From the NCBI RefSeq assembly GCF_003061515.1, contig NZ_CP028924.1, positions 3,596,001-3,660,000 on the forward strand: a stretch of DNA of 64,000 bases, read 5' to 3'. This stretch comes from Colwellia sp. Arc7-D (GTDB taxonomy: Bacteria > Pseudomonadota > Gammaproteobacteria > Enterobacterales > Alteromonadaceae). Position 1 is the stretch's first letter, and every line of letters begins with the position of its first letter. Below are positions 1 through 8,488 of this stretch, in pieces. The position numbers and the translations under genes are program-made. Under the pieces are notes generated by a model, which searched no databases, was not told where the DNA came from, and saw only the letters and a program-made list of their open reading frames with translations.

Positions 1-324
1 TTCTTGCGCGTTTTCTACGGGGTCACCTTTGTTGGTACCAAATTCATAAAAATTATTATGTGTTGTAATTTTGGCTTCGGGCGTTAATATTTGTGCAGAT
101 TCATCAGCTTTGGCATATGTTAAAGCTTGGCGCTGAAATACGACTTCTTTTTTACTGCTAAAAAAATCAATTGGGCTAGCATGACTAGCAGCCGATTGGG
201 CAAGTAAGCTACCCGCCCCAAGATAACCAAGTTTTTTTAAAAGATCACGTCTCGAATGATAAACTGATTCATCAGTTACTTGCTGCTCAGACAGCTGATA
301 GCTCTTCTTAGATTTGATTAACAT
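1..324 (-). CDS. msrP: Protein-methionine-sulfoxide reductase catalytic subunit MsrP, 5' part only
   Basis: The first 108 codons of a gene that runs off the left edge. Near residues 25-31 is a Tat motif SRRDLLKKLG followed by a short hydrophobic, alanine-rich stretch, so export by the Tat system to the periplasm is expected. Residues 80-105 contain THNNFYEFGTNKGDP, which matches the well conserved YNNFYEFGT-K-DP segment of MsrP (YedY). In this family the molybdopterin enzyme repairs oxidised methionines in periplasmic proteins and receives electrons from the haem membrane protein MsrQ. The Mo-ligand cysteine and msrQ lie outside the window. The start is the ATG at 322-324. Identification rests on two motifs in a partial protein. 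Confidence 0.85.
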   Translation of the reverse strand, partial: MLIKSKKSYQLSEQQVTDESVYHSRRDLLKKLGYLGAGSLLAQSAASHASPIDFFSSKKEVVFQRQALTYAKADESAQILTPEAKITTHNNFYEFGTNKGDPVENAQE

Positions 325-467
325 ATTTACCCCTAGTAGATCTAATTATACTAATCGGACGAAATAATAGATCACAAAGCGAAAGTTATTTAATCCGGTC
401 AGTAAACATAGACCATGAAACAGGCAAAAAAATTCTTAATAAAATTAAATCAATTAGAAAAACTGGC

Positions 468-830
468 TTAGCGAGCGTACTTCTCTAGATAAGCAATAAT
501 GTCACTTGATTCATACATCCAGATAATTGATTGGTCTTCCTGAGTTATTTTTAAACAAGGTACGGTTCTTTTTCCGCCTTCTTTAATCAACTCTTCTCGG
601 TATTGCTCATTTTGGTTAATATTACGTAATTCAATATTTAAGCCTAATCGCTTAATCGCTCGACGAGTTTTAACACAAAATGGACACGCAGGTAGTTGAT
701 ACAAGCTTAAGTGCGCGGTACTTTCATCGACTTCTTTTTGTAATTGTGGCGAGCGTTTTGGCGCACTTGGTGAAAATATAAAATTTAATAACAAAATTAA
801 ACGGCCAATCGGCCAACGAATTAAAAACAT
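468..830 (-). CDS. Membrane-anchored glutaredoxin-like protein
   Basis: 120 residues. The N-terminus (about residues 1-22) is hydrophobic and probably a membrane anchor. From residue 41 a thioredoxin/glutaredoxin fold follows: a beta strand, the redox motif CPFC, the cis-proline segment TVPCL, and a C-terminal YESSDIIAYLEKY resembling the glutathione-binding end of glutaredoxins and GST N-terminal domains. It probably reduces disulfides or glutathione mixed disulfides close to the membrane. It stands alone, 54 bp from the DUF2058 gene on the same strand. The substrate is unknown. Confidence 0.8.
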   Translation of the reverse strand: MFLIRWPIGRLILLLNFIFSPSAPKRSPQLQKEVDESTAHLSLYQLPACPFCVKTRRAIKRLGLNIELRNINQNEQYREELIKEGGKRTVPCLKITQEDQSIIWMYESSDIIAYLEKYAR

Positions 831-884
831 AATAGGGTTGTGCTCACAGTTAAGTAAATAAACTAAAAAAATGAAATGCTGTAA

Positions 885-1436
885 TTACCACATCATATCA
901 TCTGGGATTTGAAATTCTGCATAAGGGTCATCTTCAGCAATAACGTCTTCAGTGCTTTTAGTGTTTTGCACCAAAATTACGCTAGGGTCTAAACTCGACA
1001 CTTTTTCTGCCGTTTCTGCCGTTACAATGTAAGTAGTATCATCAATACCACATAAAGCTAAACGACCATTAACGAGGGCTTTGTGGGCTACATTATCTAC
1101 AAATAACTTCTTAATTTTGCTATTAAAAGTGTAATTGTATTCTGCTTCACCATTCACATTGGTTACTTGATGGTGCTTTAAAATTTGTAGAATTCTTAGT
1201 TGTTGCTCTTTTGCAACTAAAGCTAACTTTTTCTCATTATTCAAGGCAATATCACGGGCAAGTTTTTCTTTTTTTGCTAACTCAAGATCTTGTTTTACTT
1301 GCTCTTGTAAGCTGGCATCAATTTTTACGCCACTGCGCTTTTGCTTGCCTGATTTACGTTTATCACTATTTGCCTGTCGTGCTTTTTGTTTGGTTGTTAA
1401 ACCTGCTTTTAACAATTGATCTTGTAAAGAAGCCAT
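885..1436 (-). CDS. DUF2058 family protein (YaiL-like)
   Basis: 183 residues beginning MASLQDQLLKAGL, followed by a lysine/arginine-rich, coiled-coil-like stretch (about residues 15-85) and a compact C-terminal part. The N-terminal 'L-DQLLKAGL--KKKAK' pattern and the length match the DUF2058/YaiL family, described as nucleoprotein/polynucleotide-associated. The basic N-terminus would fit nucleic acid binding, but function is not established. The ATG at 1436 gives the family N-terminus. Confidence 0.8.
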   Translation of the reverse strand: MASLQDQLLKAGLTTKQKARQANSDKRKSGKQKRSGVKIDASLQEQVKQDLELAKKEKLARDIALNNEKKLALVAKEQQLRILQILKHHQVTNVNGEAEYNYTFNSKIKKLFVDNVAHKALVNGRLALCGIDDTTYIVTAETAEKVSSLDPSVILVQNTKSTEDVIAEDDPYAEFQIPDDMMW

Positions 1437-1517
1437 CTATTTTCCTGCGCTAGAATACTTATTGAATGTTTATATGCGTGCTATTTTATCAGTTCATTGA
1501 TTATTTAACAGCATTCA

Positions 1518-1546
1518 ATAAAAAAGCAGCGAAGTTGCTGCTTTTT
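1518..1546 (-). terminator. Intrinsic terminator of the molybdenum hydroxylase unit
   Basis: The stem AAAAGCAGC (1522-1530) pairs with GCTGCTTTT (1537-1545) over a 6-nt loop. Read on the minus strand it ends in a T run (A run at 1520-1525), just downstream of the stop codon at 1603. Confidence 0.75.
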
Positions 1547-1602
1547 AAAGTGTTGAATAAAACTTAAGCCAAACTATATTGACTTAACTTTTAGCTATTT
1601 AA

Positions 1603-3858
1603 TTAAACAATACCATATTTTTTCAAAGGTAATTCTCTATAACGTTTACCTGTGGCATTAAATATAGCATTACAAATAGCCGGAGCGATAGGCGGAACGC
1701 CAGGCTCACCTACACCACCCGGAGGCGCATCACTTTCAATAATTTCAACATGTGTAGTGGGTGCATCTGCAATACGAGCCACTTGATAACTGTCGAAATT
1801 ATTTTGTTCGATAACACCATTTTTTGCTGTTAATTCACTGAAGAAGGTTAACGATAAAGCAAAAATAGCCGCGCCTTCCATTTGCGAGCGAATACGCTCA
1901 GGATTTACGGCTAAACCACAATCTACCGCCATCCACACATCATTAACTTTAATTTTTCCATCACTGTTTTCTGAAACCTCAACAATACAAGCAACGTAGC
2001 TAACAAAACTTCGGTGCATTGCAATGCCAAGACCATGGCCTTTAGGCAATTTTCTGCCCCATTTCGCCATTTTACTTACTCTTTCGATCACGGCTTTCAT
2101 GCGAGCAGTATCTACAGGAAACTTCTCTAGCGTTTCACCGTAGTTGCTATAGTCTGCATTCTCTTTAGCAAAATCGATTTTTCGATCAGCACCTAGCATG
2201 GCTATTAAGTTGTCCTTACTGTCGACACCTTTGGCTTGTGCTAGTTCATCAATAAATGAACTAATCGCAAATACGTGGTTTATATTGGTGACTGAGCGCA
2301 TCCAACCGATCCGAGTATGTGCTGGTGCTTTACCAATAGCACAACTTACATTAGCAATATCATAAGGCATATCAATAAAGCCTAAACTTGCTTCTGAGCC
2401 AATTAAGTCGGCACCTTTACTAAATGTTGAGCCAATTGGTGGCTCAGCAACATGATGTTGCCAAGCAGTAACTTGGTTATTCTCATCAATGCCAGCAACT
2501 AACTTTTGATAACTAACCGCATGGTAGTAGCCATTTTTAACTTCATCTTCACGTGTCCACATAACTTTAATTGGCACATTTAACTGTTTTGACAATAGTG
2601 CGGCTTCTACAACGAAGTCAGGCTTAGATTTACGACCAAAGCCTCCACCGAGCAAAGTAACGTTAATATTAACCTTTTCAGGCGCTACACCCAGAATTTG
2701 AGCCACAGTGCCTTGTGCTGATTGTGGTGTTTGTGTACAAGCCCAAATATCGAATATGCCATCATGAAAATGTGCGGCTGCGGCTGGTGGTTCCATCGGC
2801 ACATGAATTAATTCTGGTACATAATATGACGCTGTAATCACTTGTTTAGCGTCAACAAGTGCTTTATCTACGTTACCTTTACTGCGTAAAGTTTTCGCTG
2901 GATTATCACAACTGTTGGCTAGCGCTTTTTTATATTCTTCGCTGTTATAACTTTGATGCTCACTCTCATGCCATTTAATGTCTAATGCTTCACGACCTTT
3001 TATTGCTGCCCAGGTATTTTTTGCGATCACCGCAACGCCACCTAGTGGCTTAAATATCGCAGGCTCTTCAAGATCAGGCATTTGCACTACATCAATAACA
3101 CCTGCTATCGCTTTTGCAGCTTCGCTATTAAACGACTTAACTTTAGCGCCTAGTACCGGTGGCCTAGCAATAACGGCATATTGCATGTTGTCGAGTTCAA
3201 CATCAAAACCATAGGTGGTAGCACCGGTAGCTATTTTCTTACCATCAACTAGTGCCACATCAGACTTACCAATAAGATTGAAATCTTTCTTGGCTTTTAA
3301 TATCAATGCCGACTGTTCAGGTAGTTTTAATTTACTCGCTGCTGAAACTAAGCTACCAAATGGTAATACTCGGCCTGATTTTTTATGCACAATAGTACTG
3401 TTTTCTGCAGTAGTTTCACTAACATCTACTTGCCATTGCTGAGCTGCTGCCTGCTGCAACATCATACGGGCTGCCGCGCCAGCTTCACGCAACGGTTGAT
3501 AGAAACGTCTTACAGAACGCGAACCGTCTGTATTTTGGCTCCCATACTTTTTATCACCTAAACCTTGTACAACCGCTATTTGTTGCCAATCAGCGCCTAT
3601 TTCATCGGCAACAATCATCGGAATACTTGTTCTGATCCCTTGTCCCATTTCAGATCTATGCACGACAACACTAACAATGTTATCAGCACCGATTTGCACA
3701 TAAACACTCGGTGAGAATGTATCTGAACCAGTAACAGCGGCTAACGCTTTTGGAATAGTAAGCATTGACGGTAATTGCACGCCCAACACTAATGCCGTTG
3801 AACTAATACCCAGTTTTTTTAAGAAGCCACGACGGCTAACATTTTCAATATGTTTCAT
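1603..3858 (-). CDS. Molybdopterin-binding large subunit of a xanthine dehydrogenase/isoquinoline 1-oxidoreductase-type hydroxylase
   Basis: 751 residues. The N-terminus carries a Tat signal (SRRGFLKKLG, residues 9-18, then a hydrophobic segment), so this is an exported enzyme like IorB-type subunits, unlike cytoplasmic xanthine dehydrogenases. The family features are visible: GGGFGRKSKPDFVVEA near residue 403, RIGWMRSV in the middle, and the C-terminal GGVGEPGVPPIAPAICNAIF, which in the family carries the active-site glutamate. The enzyme would hydroxylate an aldehyde or N-heterocycle with water as oxygen source. The 2Fe-2S subunit lies immediately upstream (2-bp gap) and a cofactor nucleotidyltransferase follows. 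No FAD subunit is present, so electrons probably leave through the 2Fe-2S subunit to a cytochrome. The substrate cannot be told. Confidence 0.88.
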   Translation of the reverse strand: MKHIENVSRRGFLKKLGISSTALVLGVQLPSMLTIPKALAAVTGSDTFSPSVYVQIGADNIVSVVVHRSEMGQGIRTSIPMIVADEIGADWQQIAVVQGLGDKKYGSQNTDGSRSVRRFYQPLREAGAAARMMLQQAAAQQWQVDVSETTAENSTIVHKKSGRVLPFGSLVSAASKLKLPEQSALILKAKKDFNLIGKSDVALVDGKKIATGATTYGFDVELDNMQYAVIARPPVLGAKVKSFNSEAAKAIAGVIDVVQMPDLEEPAIFKPLGGVAVIAKNTWAAIKGREALDIKWHESEHQSYNSEEYKKALANSCDNPAKTLRSKGNVDKALVDAKQVITASYYVPELIHVPMEPPAAAAHFHDGIFDIWACTQTPQSAQGTVAQILGVAPEKVNINVTLLGGGFGRKSKPDFVVEAALLSKQLNVPIKVMWTREDEVKNGYYHAVSYQKLVAGIDENNQVTAWQHHVAEPPIGSTFSKGADLIGSEASLGFIDMPYDIANVSCAIGKAPAHTRIGWMRSVTNINHVFAISSFIDELAQAKGVDSKDNLIAMLGADRKIDFAKENADYSNYGETLEKFPVDTARMKAVIERVSKMAKWGRKLPKGHGLGIAMHRSFVSYVACIVEVSENSDGKIKVNDVWMAVDCGLAVNPERIRSQMEGAAIFALSLTFFSELTAKNGVIEQNNFDSYQVARIADAPTTHVEIIESDAPPGGVGEPGVPPIAPAICNAIFNATGKRYRELPLKKYGIV

Positions 3859-3860
3859 GG

Positions 3861-4331
3861 TTAGCTTCCTTTAACTTCAGTGGCTAAATCAGCGGCAAGA
3901 TGAATAGCTTGTTTGATTCTTTGATAAGTCCCACAACGACAAATATTACCACTCATGGCAAGTTCTATTTCTTCATCATTAGGATTAGGTTCACGTTCTA
4001 ACAACGCAACTGCCGACATTATTTGTCCTGATTGACAATAACCACACTGAGGCACATTTAAATCTTGCCAAGCTTGTTGAACCGGATGATCTCCCAGCTC
4101 TGACAATCCTTCAATCGTGGTGATTTTTTGATTAGCAAGTGCAGATACTGGCATAACACAAGAGCGAATAGGTTGGCCATCTACGTGGACAGTACATGCG
4201 CCACACAAGCCTTTACCGCAACCATATTTAGTGCCGGTATATTTTAAAATATCTCTTAATACCCACAACAATGGCATATTGCCATCATCATTAAACTGAT
4301 GCTCTTTACCGTTGATATTTAAGGTGATCAT
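3861..4331 (-). CDS. (2Fe-2S)-binding subunit of the molybdenum hydroxylase
   Basis: 156 residues. The N-terminal plant-ferredoxin-type cluster motif is [17 protein letters not shown] (around residues 38-54). The C-terminal [2Fe-2S] domain has [10 protein letters not shown] and the closing [13 protein letters not shown]. These two clusters pass electrons from the Mo site. It is transcribed directly before the large subunit with 2 bp between them. It has no signal peptide of its own, so it is probably carried across by the Tat signal of the large subunit. Confidence 0.9.
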   Translation of the reverse strand: MITLNINGKEHQFNDDGNMPLLWVLRDILKYTGTKYGCGKGLCGACTVHVDGQPIRSCVMPVSALANQKITTIEGLSELGDHPVQQAWQDLNVPQCGYCQSGQIMSAVALLEREPNPNDEEIELAMSGNICRCGTYQRIKQAIHLAADLATEVKGS

Positions 4332-4414
4332 GTAATCTTTTCCTTTAATTTTTTATCTTCACTTACATTAGCGAAAGGCAGAATACGTGCTTTATCATGC
4401 CGACTAAAATGTTT

Positions 4415-5047
4415 TTATATTCCGAGTTCTTTATACATATTACTTAATTGCTCAGGTGTATCCAAATCAATAAAAGCCTGAGCTAATGGCACTTTTAATA
4501 AGTTGTGTTGATATTTCTCTAATAAGGGCTTTGCGCCTTGCGTACCGGTTAACTTTGTTAACTCTTTGAAATAAATTTGTGGAAATATAACTGGCGGGCC
4601 AATTTTTTCTCTATCATCGACCCCAATCAAATTTTTACTTTGTGCAACAGCAATAGCAATAGCATGAGAGCTATTTTTCCAACACGATATATGGTGGATC
4701 AAGTCATTCGATGTTAATTGCCATTGGTCAACTAACACGATCATAACGGCTTTTATATCTAATGCCAAAGCCTCAACACCGGCAGCAATTGATGATGCCA
4801 TGCCAGTTGAGAATGCTTTATTAATTACCGTGTGTATTGGTAAATGATCAATGCGAGATTTAACCTCTTCGGCATTAAAACCTAACACACAATAAACCTT
4901 GTTAGACACTGTTAACGCTTGCTCTAACTGCCATTCTAACAAGCTTTTATCTTTAATCGTGATTAATTGCTTCATTTGCCCTAAGCGAGAAGACTGCCCT
5001 GCAGCTAACATTATAATAGCAATATTATTATTTTCACAATTGATCAT
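4415..5047 (-). CDS. MocA-like molybdenum cofactor nucleotidyltransferase
   Basis: About 210 residues with the GT-A nucleotidyltransferase start MLAAGQSSRLGQMKQL (residues 14-29), the MobA/MocA signature, then VLVDQW for the metal-binding aspartate region and GPPVIFP further on. MocA enzymes attach CMP to molybdopterin to make the cytosine dinucleotide form used by the xanthine dehydrogenase family. Position directly upstream of the two hydroxylase subunits on the same strand supports that role. I prefer the ATG at 5047 over a TTG two codons earlier because of the purine-rich site about 10 bp upstream. Confidence 0.82.
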   Translation of the reverse strand: MINCENNNIAIIMLAAGQSSRLGQMKQLITIKDKSLLEWQLEQALTVSNKVYCVLGFNAEEVKSRIDHLPIHTVINKAFSTGMASSIAAGVEALALDIKAVMIVLVDQWQLTSNDLIHHISCWKNSSHAIAIAVAQSKNLIGVDDREKIGPPVIFPQIYFKELTKLTGTQGAKPLLEKYQHNLLKVPLAQAFIDLDTPEQLSNMYKELGI

Positions 5048-5274
5048 CGTCAACGACTCTCTTTCATCAACTTAACTCTTTGATTGGTAACCAGTCTAAA
5101 TTGTAATACCGAATAAAACCAGTGTAGTAATGATAAGCCATAACTCAGGTTAATAACAAAATAGTATGCAGCACAGAATTAAAATATAAATACCGAAAAA
5201 GGATGAAGTTCAAGATTCAAACTTCAATTGTTTTAAGGTACTCTAACTTATCTATATTTTGGCATTTTACCTTA

Positions 5275-7707
5275 ATGAAACATTTAAAAAACATATTAAT
5301 CGGTATGCTATTTATTCTTCTTTTAGTCCTTGCGACTTCAGGTACCTGGATATATAGCCAGATTGACAGTGCACTACCGCAATTAGACGGTAAACAAACA
5401 TTGTATGGCTTATCAGCGAGCGCTGTCGTTGAGCGAGATATTCAGGGAGTTGCGACGATAAAAGCGGCTAACCGTTTAGATATAGCCTTAGCAACAGGTT
5501 TTATTCACGCCCAAGAACGTTTTTTCCAAATGGATTTATTACGGAGAAACTCAGCAGGAGAACTTTCCAGCTTATTTGGCGCAGCTGCTATCGATTATGA
5601 TAGTGAAATTCGTCGCCACCGTTTCAGAGAGCGCGCTAGCGTTATAGTCAATCAACTATCCGACTCTGATTCAGCATTACTAAAAGCTTATACTCGCGGC
5701 GTAAACCAAGGATTGAAATTTCTTAAAGCGGCACCTTTTGAATATTTATTGCTACGCCAAGCGCCAGTAGAATGGCAAGAAGAAGATACTATTCTGAGTG
5801 TGTTCAGCATGTATATCGACTTACAATATCAAGATGGTAAACGTGAAAGAACTTTAGGTTTACTGCACTCTGTATTAAGTTCTGAAGTATTTGCATTTCT
5901 TAACCCAAAAGGCAGCCAATGGGATGCAGCAATAGATGGCACTATGTTTTCGCCGTCACCATTGCCCAAAGCCCCTTGGCCCTCAGCGTCTAGCGAACAT
6001 ATAGCTCAAATAAACAAAAAACTGAATGGCGAAGCTTTTTCTGTCGCTATTTCATCACCGCTAAACAGCGAAAGCTCAACACAAAGCGAAACGTTTCCAG
6101 GATCAAATAACTGGGCGGTTAGCGGTAAACTTAGTACCACTGGCAGTGCCATTGTTGCTAACGATATGCACTTAGGCATTCGAGTACCCAACACATGGTT
6201 TAGGGCTTCTTTTGAGTACCAAGATCTTAATGATATTAAAGTAAAAGTTACTGGTGCTACATTACCCGGCACTCCAAACATAATTATTGGTAGCAATGGC
6301 CATATTGCTTGGGGTTTTACCAATAGCTATGGTGATTGGAGCGATGTTATTGTGCTTGAAACTAATGCAGATAAAAGCCAATACTTAACGCCTGATGGCT
6401 ACCAAAGCTTTATAAAACGTAAACAAATTATCGCGGTAAAAGACCAAGATGCCATTGATATTACAGTGTCTGATACTATTTGGGGCCCTGTAATCGGTGA
6501 AAATGAACAAGGAGATTTATTAGCATATAAATGGATTGCTCATGACAATGCGGCAGTTAATATGGTGATAACAGAACTCGAAACCGCCCAAAATGTAAAT
6601 CAAGCCGTGGCTATTGCCGCACGCTCTGGAATGCCAGCTCAAAACTTAATGGTAGGTGACAAGCAAGGTAATATTGCTTGGACCATTATGGGACCAATAC
6701 CGCAGCGCAGCGCTTCGTTTGGTGAAATACCAACGTCATGGGCCAGTGGAGAAAACAAATGGCTTGAACCATTACCACCTGCAAAGTACCCCAAAATCAT
6801 CAACCCTAATAATTCACGTTTATGGACGGCTAATTCCCGTGTGGTTGGTGCAAATATGCTAAAAACAATCGGTAATGGAGGCTATGCTATTGGCGCGAGA
6901 TCTTCGCAAATAAAGCAAAACCTTGAAGCCAAAACCTCTTTTGATGAACAGGCTTTACTCAATATAGCCTTAGATGATAGCGCAATATTTTTATTACGGT
7001 GGCAAGACTTTCTGTTAACACAAGTTCTCAATGACACCATGCTAGCCAAGCATCAGGCATGGCATGAGATTAAAGATATTATTGATATTGAAAACTTATC
7101 TGCCAGCACAGACTCTGTTGCTTATCGTTTGGTCAGGAGTTTTAGATTAAATCTTAGAGATAAACTTTTTGATATTTTCAATGAAAATATGACTAATGTT
7201 GACAAAAGCTATAGTTTTAATACGATTCGTCACCAAATAGAAACTCCTTTATGGCAATTAGTTAACCAGCAACCCGAGAATTTTCTCTGGCGTGGTTTTG
7301 ACAGTTGGGAAGCGTTATTTGAAGCAAGTCTAGAAACCACCCTGGCTGAAATGACAAAATCAAACACACTCGCAAATGCGACTTGGGGTAAACAAAATAT
7401 CAGTAAAATCCAACATCCGTTAAGCCTTGCTGTGCCCTTTATTGGTCAATGGCTTGATATGCCCGAAATTGAATTACCCGGTGATAGCTATATGCCAAGA
7501 GTACAAGGCCAATCTTTTGGTGCCTCACAACGCATGGCTGTTTCTCCTGGGCATGAAGAAACAGGTATTTTTCATATGCCTACCAGCCAGTCAGGTCACC
7601 CTTGGAGTCCATATTATGGTTTAGGTCATGAAAGTTGGATAAAAGGAGAAGCTACGCCTTTTCTGCCAGGTGCTAGCAAATACACACTAACCTTACTCAC
7701 TTATTAA
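5275..7707 (+). CDS. Penicillin acylase family (Ntn hydrolase) protein
   Basis: 810 residues from the ATG at 5275. An in-frame ATG at 5203 would add 24 residues but spoil the clean signal/anchor segment (residues 8-28). The hallmark is the autocatalytic processing site GSNNWAVSG, whose serine (residue 277) becomes the N-terminal nucleophile of the beta chain. ANDMHLGIRVPNTWF just after it is also typical. Length and order (signal, alpha chain, Ser-led beta chain) match the S45 family, whose members cut amide bonds in beta-lactams or acyl-homoserine lactones. The real substrate is open: quorum-signal degradation is as plausible as peptide or polyamine amide hydrolysis. A MAPEG gene follows after 28 bp. 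Confidence 0.88.
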   Translation: MKHLKNILIGMLFILLLVLATSGTWIYSQIDSALPQLDGKQTLYGLSASAVVERDIQGVATIKAANRLDIALATGFIHAQERFFQMDLLRRNSAGELSSLFGAAAIDYDSEIRRHRFRERASVIVNQLSDSDSALLKAYTRGVNQGLKFLKAAPFEYLLLRQAPVEWQEEDTILSVFSMYIDLQYQDGKRERTLGLLHSVLSSEVFAFLNPKGSQWDAAIDGTMFSPSPLPKAPWPSASSEHIAQINKKLNGEAFSVAISSPLNSESSTQSETFPGSNNWAVSGKLSTTGSAIVANDMHLGIRVPNTWFRASFEYQDLNDIKVKVTGATLPGTPNIIIGSNGHIAWGFTNSYGDWSDVIVLETNADKSQYLTPDGYQSFIKRKQIIAVKDQDAIDITVSDTIWGPVIGENEQGDLLAYKWIAHDNAAVNMVITELETAQNVNQAVAIAARSGMPAQNLMVGDKQGNIAWTIMGPIPQRSASFGEIPTSWASGENKWLEPLPPAKYPKIINPNNSRLWTANSRVVGANMLKTIGNGGYAIGARSSQIKQNLEAKTSFDEQALLNIALDDSAIFLLRWQDFLLTQVLNDTMLAKHQAWHEIKDIIDIENLSASTDSVAYRLVRSFRLNLRDKLFDIFNENMTNVDKSYSFNTIRHQIETPLWQLVNQQPENFLWRGFDSWEALFEASLETTLAEMTKSNTLANATWGKQNISKIQHPLSLAVPFIGQWLDMPEIELPGDSYMPRVQGQSFGASQRMAVSPGHEETGIFHMPTSQSGHPWSPYYGLGHESWIKGEATPFLPGASKYTLTLLTY

Positions 7708-7735
7708 CAAATAACTCACTAACTTAGGAAGCATT

Positions 7736-8119
7736 ATGACCACATTAATCATTTGTTTATTTATCGCAGCTTTACTCCCTTACATAGCTAAAGTTCCTGT
7801 TGCTATTGCTATGAATAAACTGGGTGGCTACGACAATAATCACCCTCGAGCCCAACAAGCAAAACTGACTGGCTGTGGAGCAAGAGCTTTCGCCGCTCAT
7901 CAAAATGCCTTCGAATCCCTGATTATATTTGCTCCTGCGGTATTGTTAGCCATAGCAACACAAAACACCGGTATTTTTATTGAACAACTAGCGATTACAC
8001 ATGTTGTTGCTCGTGTGTTGTATCACGTTGCGTATTTAATCAATGTTGGTGTGATTCGCAGTTTACTCTGGGCCATAGGTATTATTAGCTCTTTTACTAT
8101 TATCTACTTATGTATTTAG
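7736..8119 (+). CDS. MAPEG family membrane protein
   Basis: 127 residues with four predicted membrane helices. The segment RAQQAKLTGCGARAFAAHQNAFES (residues 34-57) fits the conserved RA--AH-N--E motif of MAPEG proteins (membrane-associated proteins in eicosanoid and glutathione metabolism). A good AGGA ribosome site precedes the ATG. It is probably co-transcribed with the acylase gene. Bacterial members are poorly characterised; some are glutathione transferases. Confidence 0.85.
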   Translation: MTTLIICLFIAALLPYIAKVPVAIAMNKLGGYDNNHPRAQQAKLTGCGARAFAAHQNAFESLIIFAPAVLLAIATQNTGIFIEQLAITHVVARVLYHVAYLINVGVIRSLLWAIGIISSFTIIYLCI

Positions 8120-8282
8120 GTTAAACGAAAGGCAGAAGTCCCCTTAACACTCCAAGCTTGAGTTTAACGCGACTGAAATACTTACCGTTAAATTTAGGCT
8201 ATAAGCTTTTTTTACCGAATTAGTTGAAAATTGGCATAAAGAAACGGTTGTACTCTTGCGTGATGGTGGCTAAAGTAAAGCT

Positions 8283-8339
8283 ATGCAAATGACAAAACCA
8301 TTTTTTCTCTTTAATACTTTCTTTTTCTCAGTTTACTGA
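8283..8339 (+). CDS. pheL: pheA leader peptide (PheL-type)
   Basis: A short frame encoding MQMTKPFFLFNTFFFSVY: six of its eighteen residues are phenylalanine, clustered in two groups. It ends 27 bp before a terminator hairpin and about 150 bp before pheA. This is the layout of phenylalanine attenuation: ribosomes stall at the Phe codons when Phe-tRNA is scarce, which favours an alternative hairpin and lets transcription continue. The ATG at 8289 is an alternative start. Sequence and position support the call; homology to E. coli PheL is by composition only. Confidence 0.75.
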   Translation: MQMTKPFFLFNTFFFSVY

Positions 8340-8392
8340 GCGCGCTTTAGGTTTTGGCATTCAAGAAAAACCTCCTTTTGGAGGTTTTTTAA
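8327..8392 (+). promoter_or_regulatory. pheA transcription attenuator (pause hairpin, antiterminator, terminator)
   Basis: Three mutually informative elements follow the Phe codons. First, a small hairpin CTCAG-TTTA-CTGAG spans the leader stop codon (8327-8340). Second, the terminator has stem AAAAACCTCC (8366-8375), loop TTTT, and GGAGGTTTTT (8380-8389) with a T run. Third, AGGTTTT at 8349-8355 can pair with AAAACCT at 8367-8373, part of the terminator's left arm, which makes a competing antiterminator. This is what a ribosome-controlled attenuator requires. Confidence 0.75.
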
Positions 8393-8488
8393 TTTTAGTA
8401 ATCGTGACAAACAACTATTAATAATAGCCGTTACTAAAACATCATAATTGCAGTTATTAAATTCATATCAACTTATTAGGAAAACACG

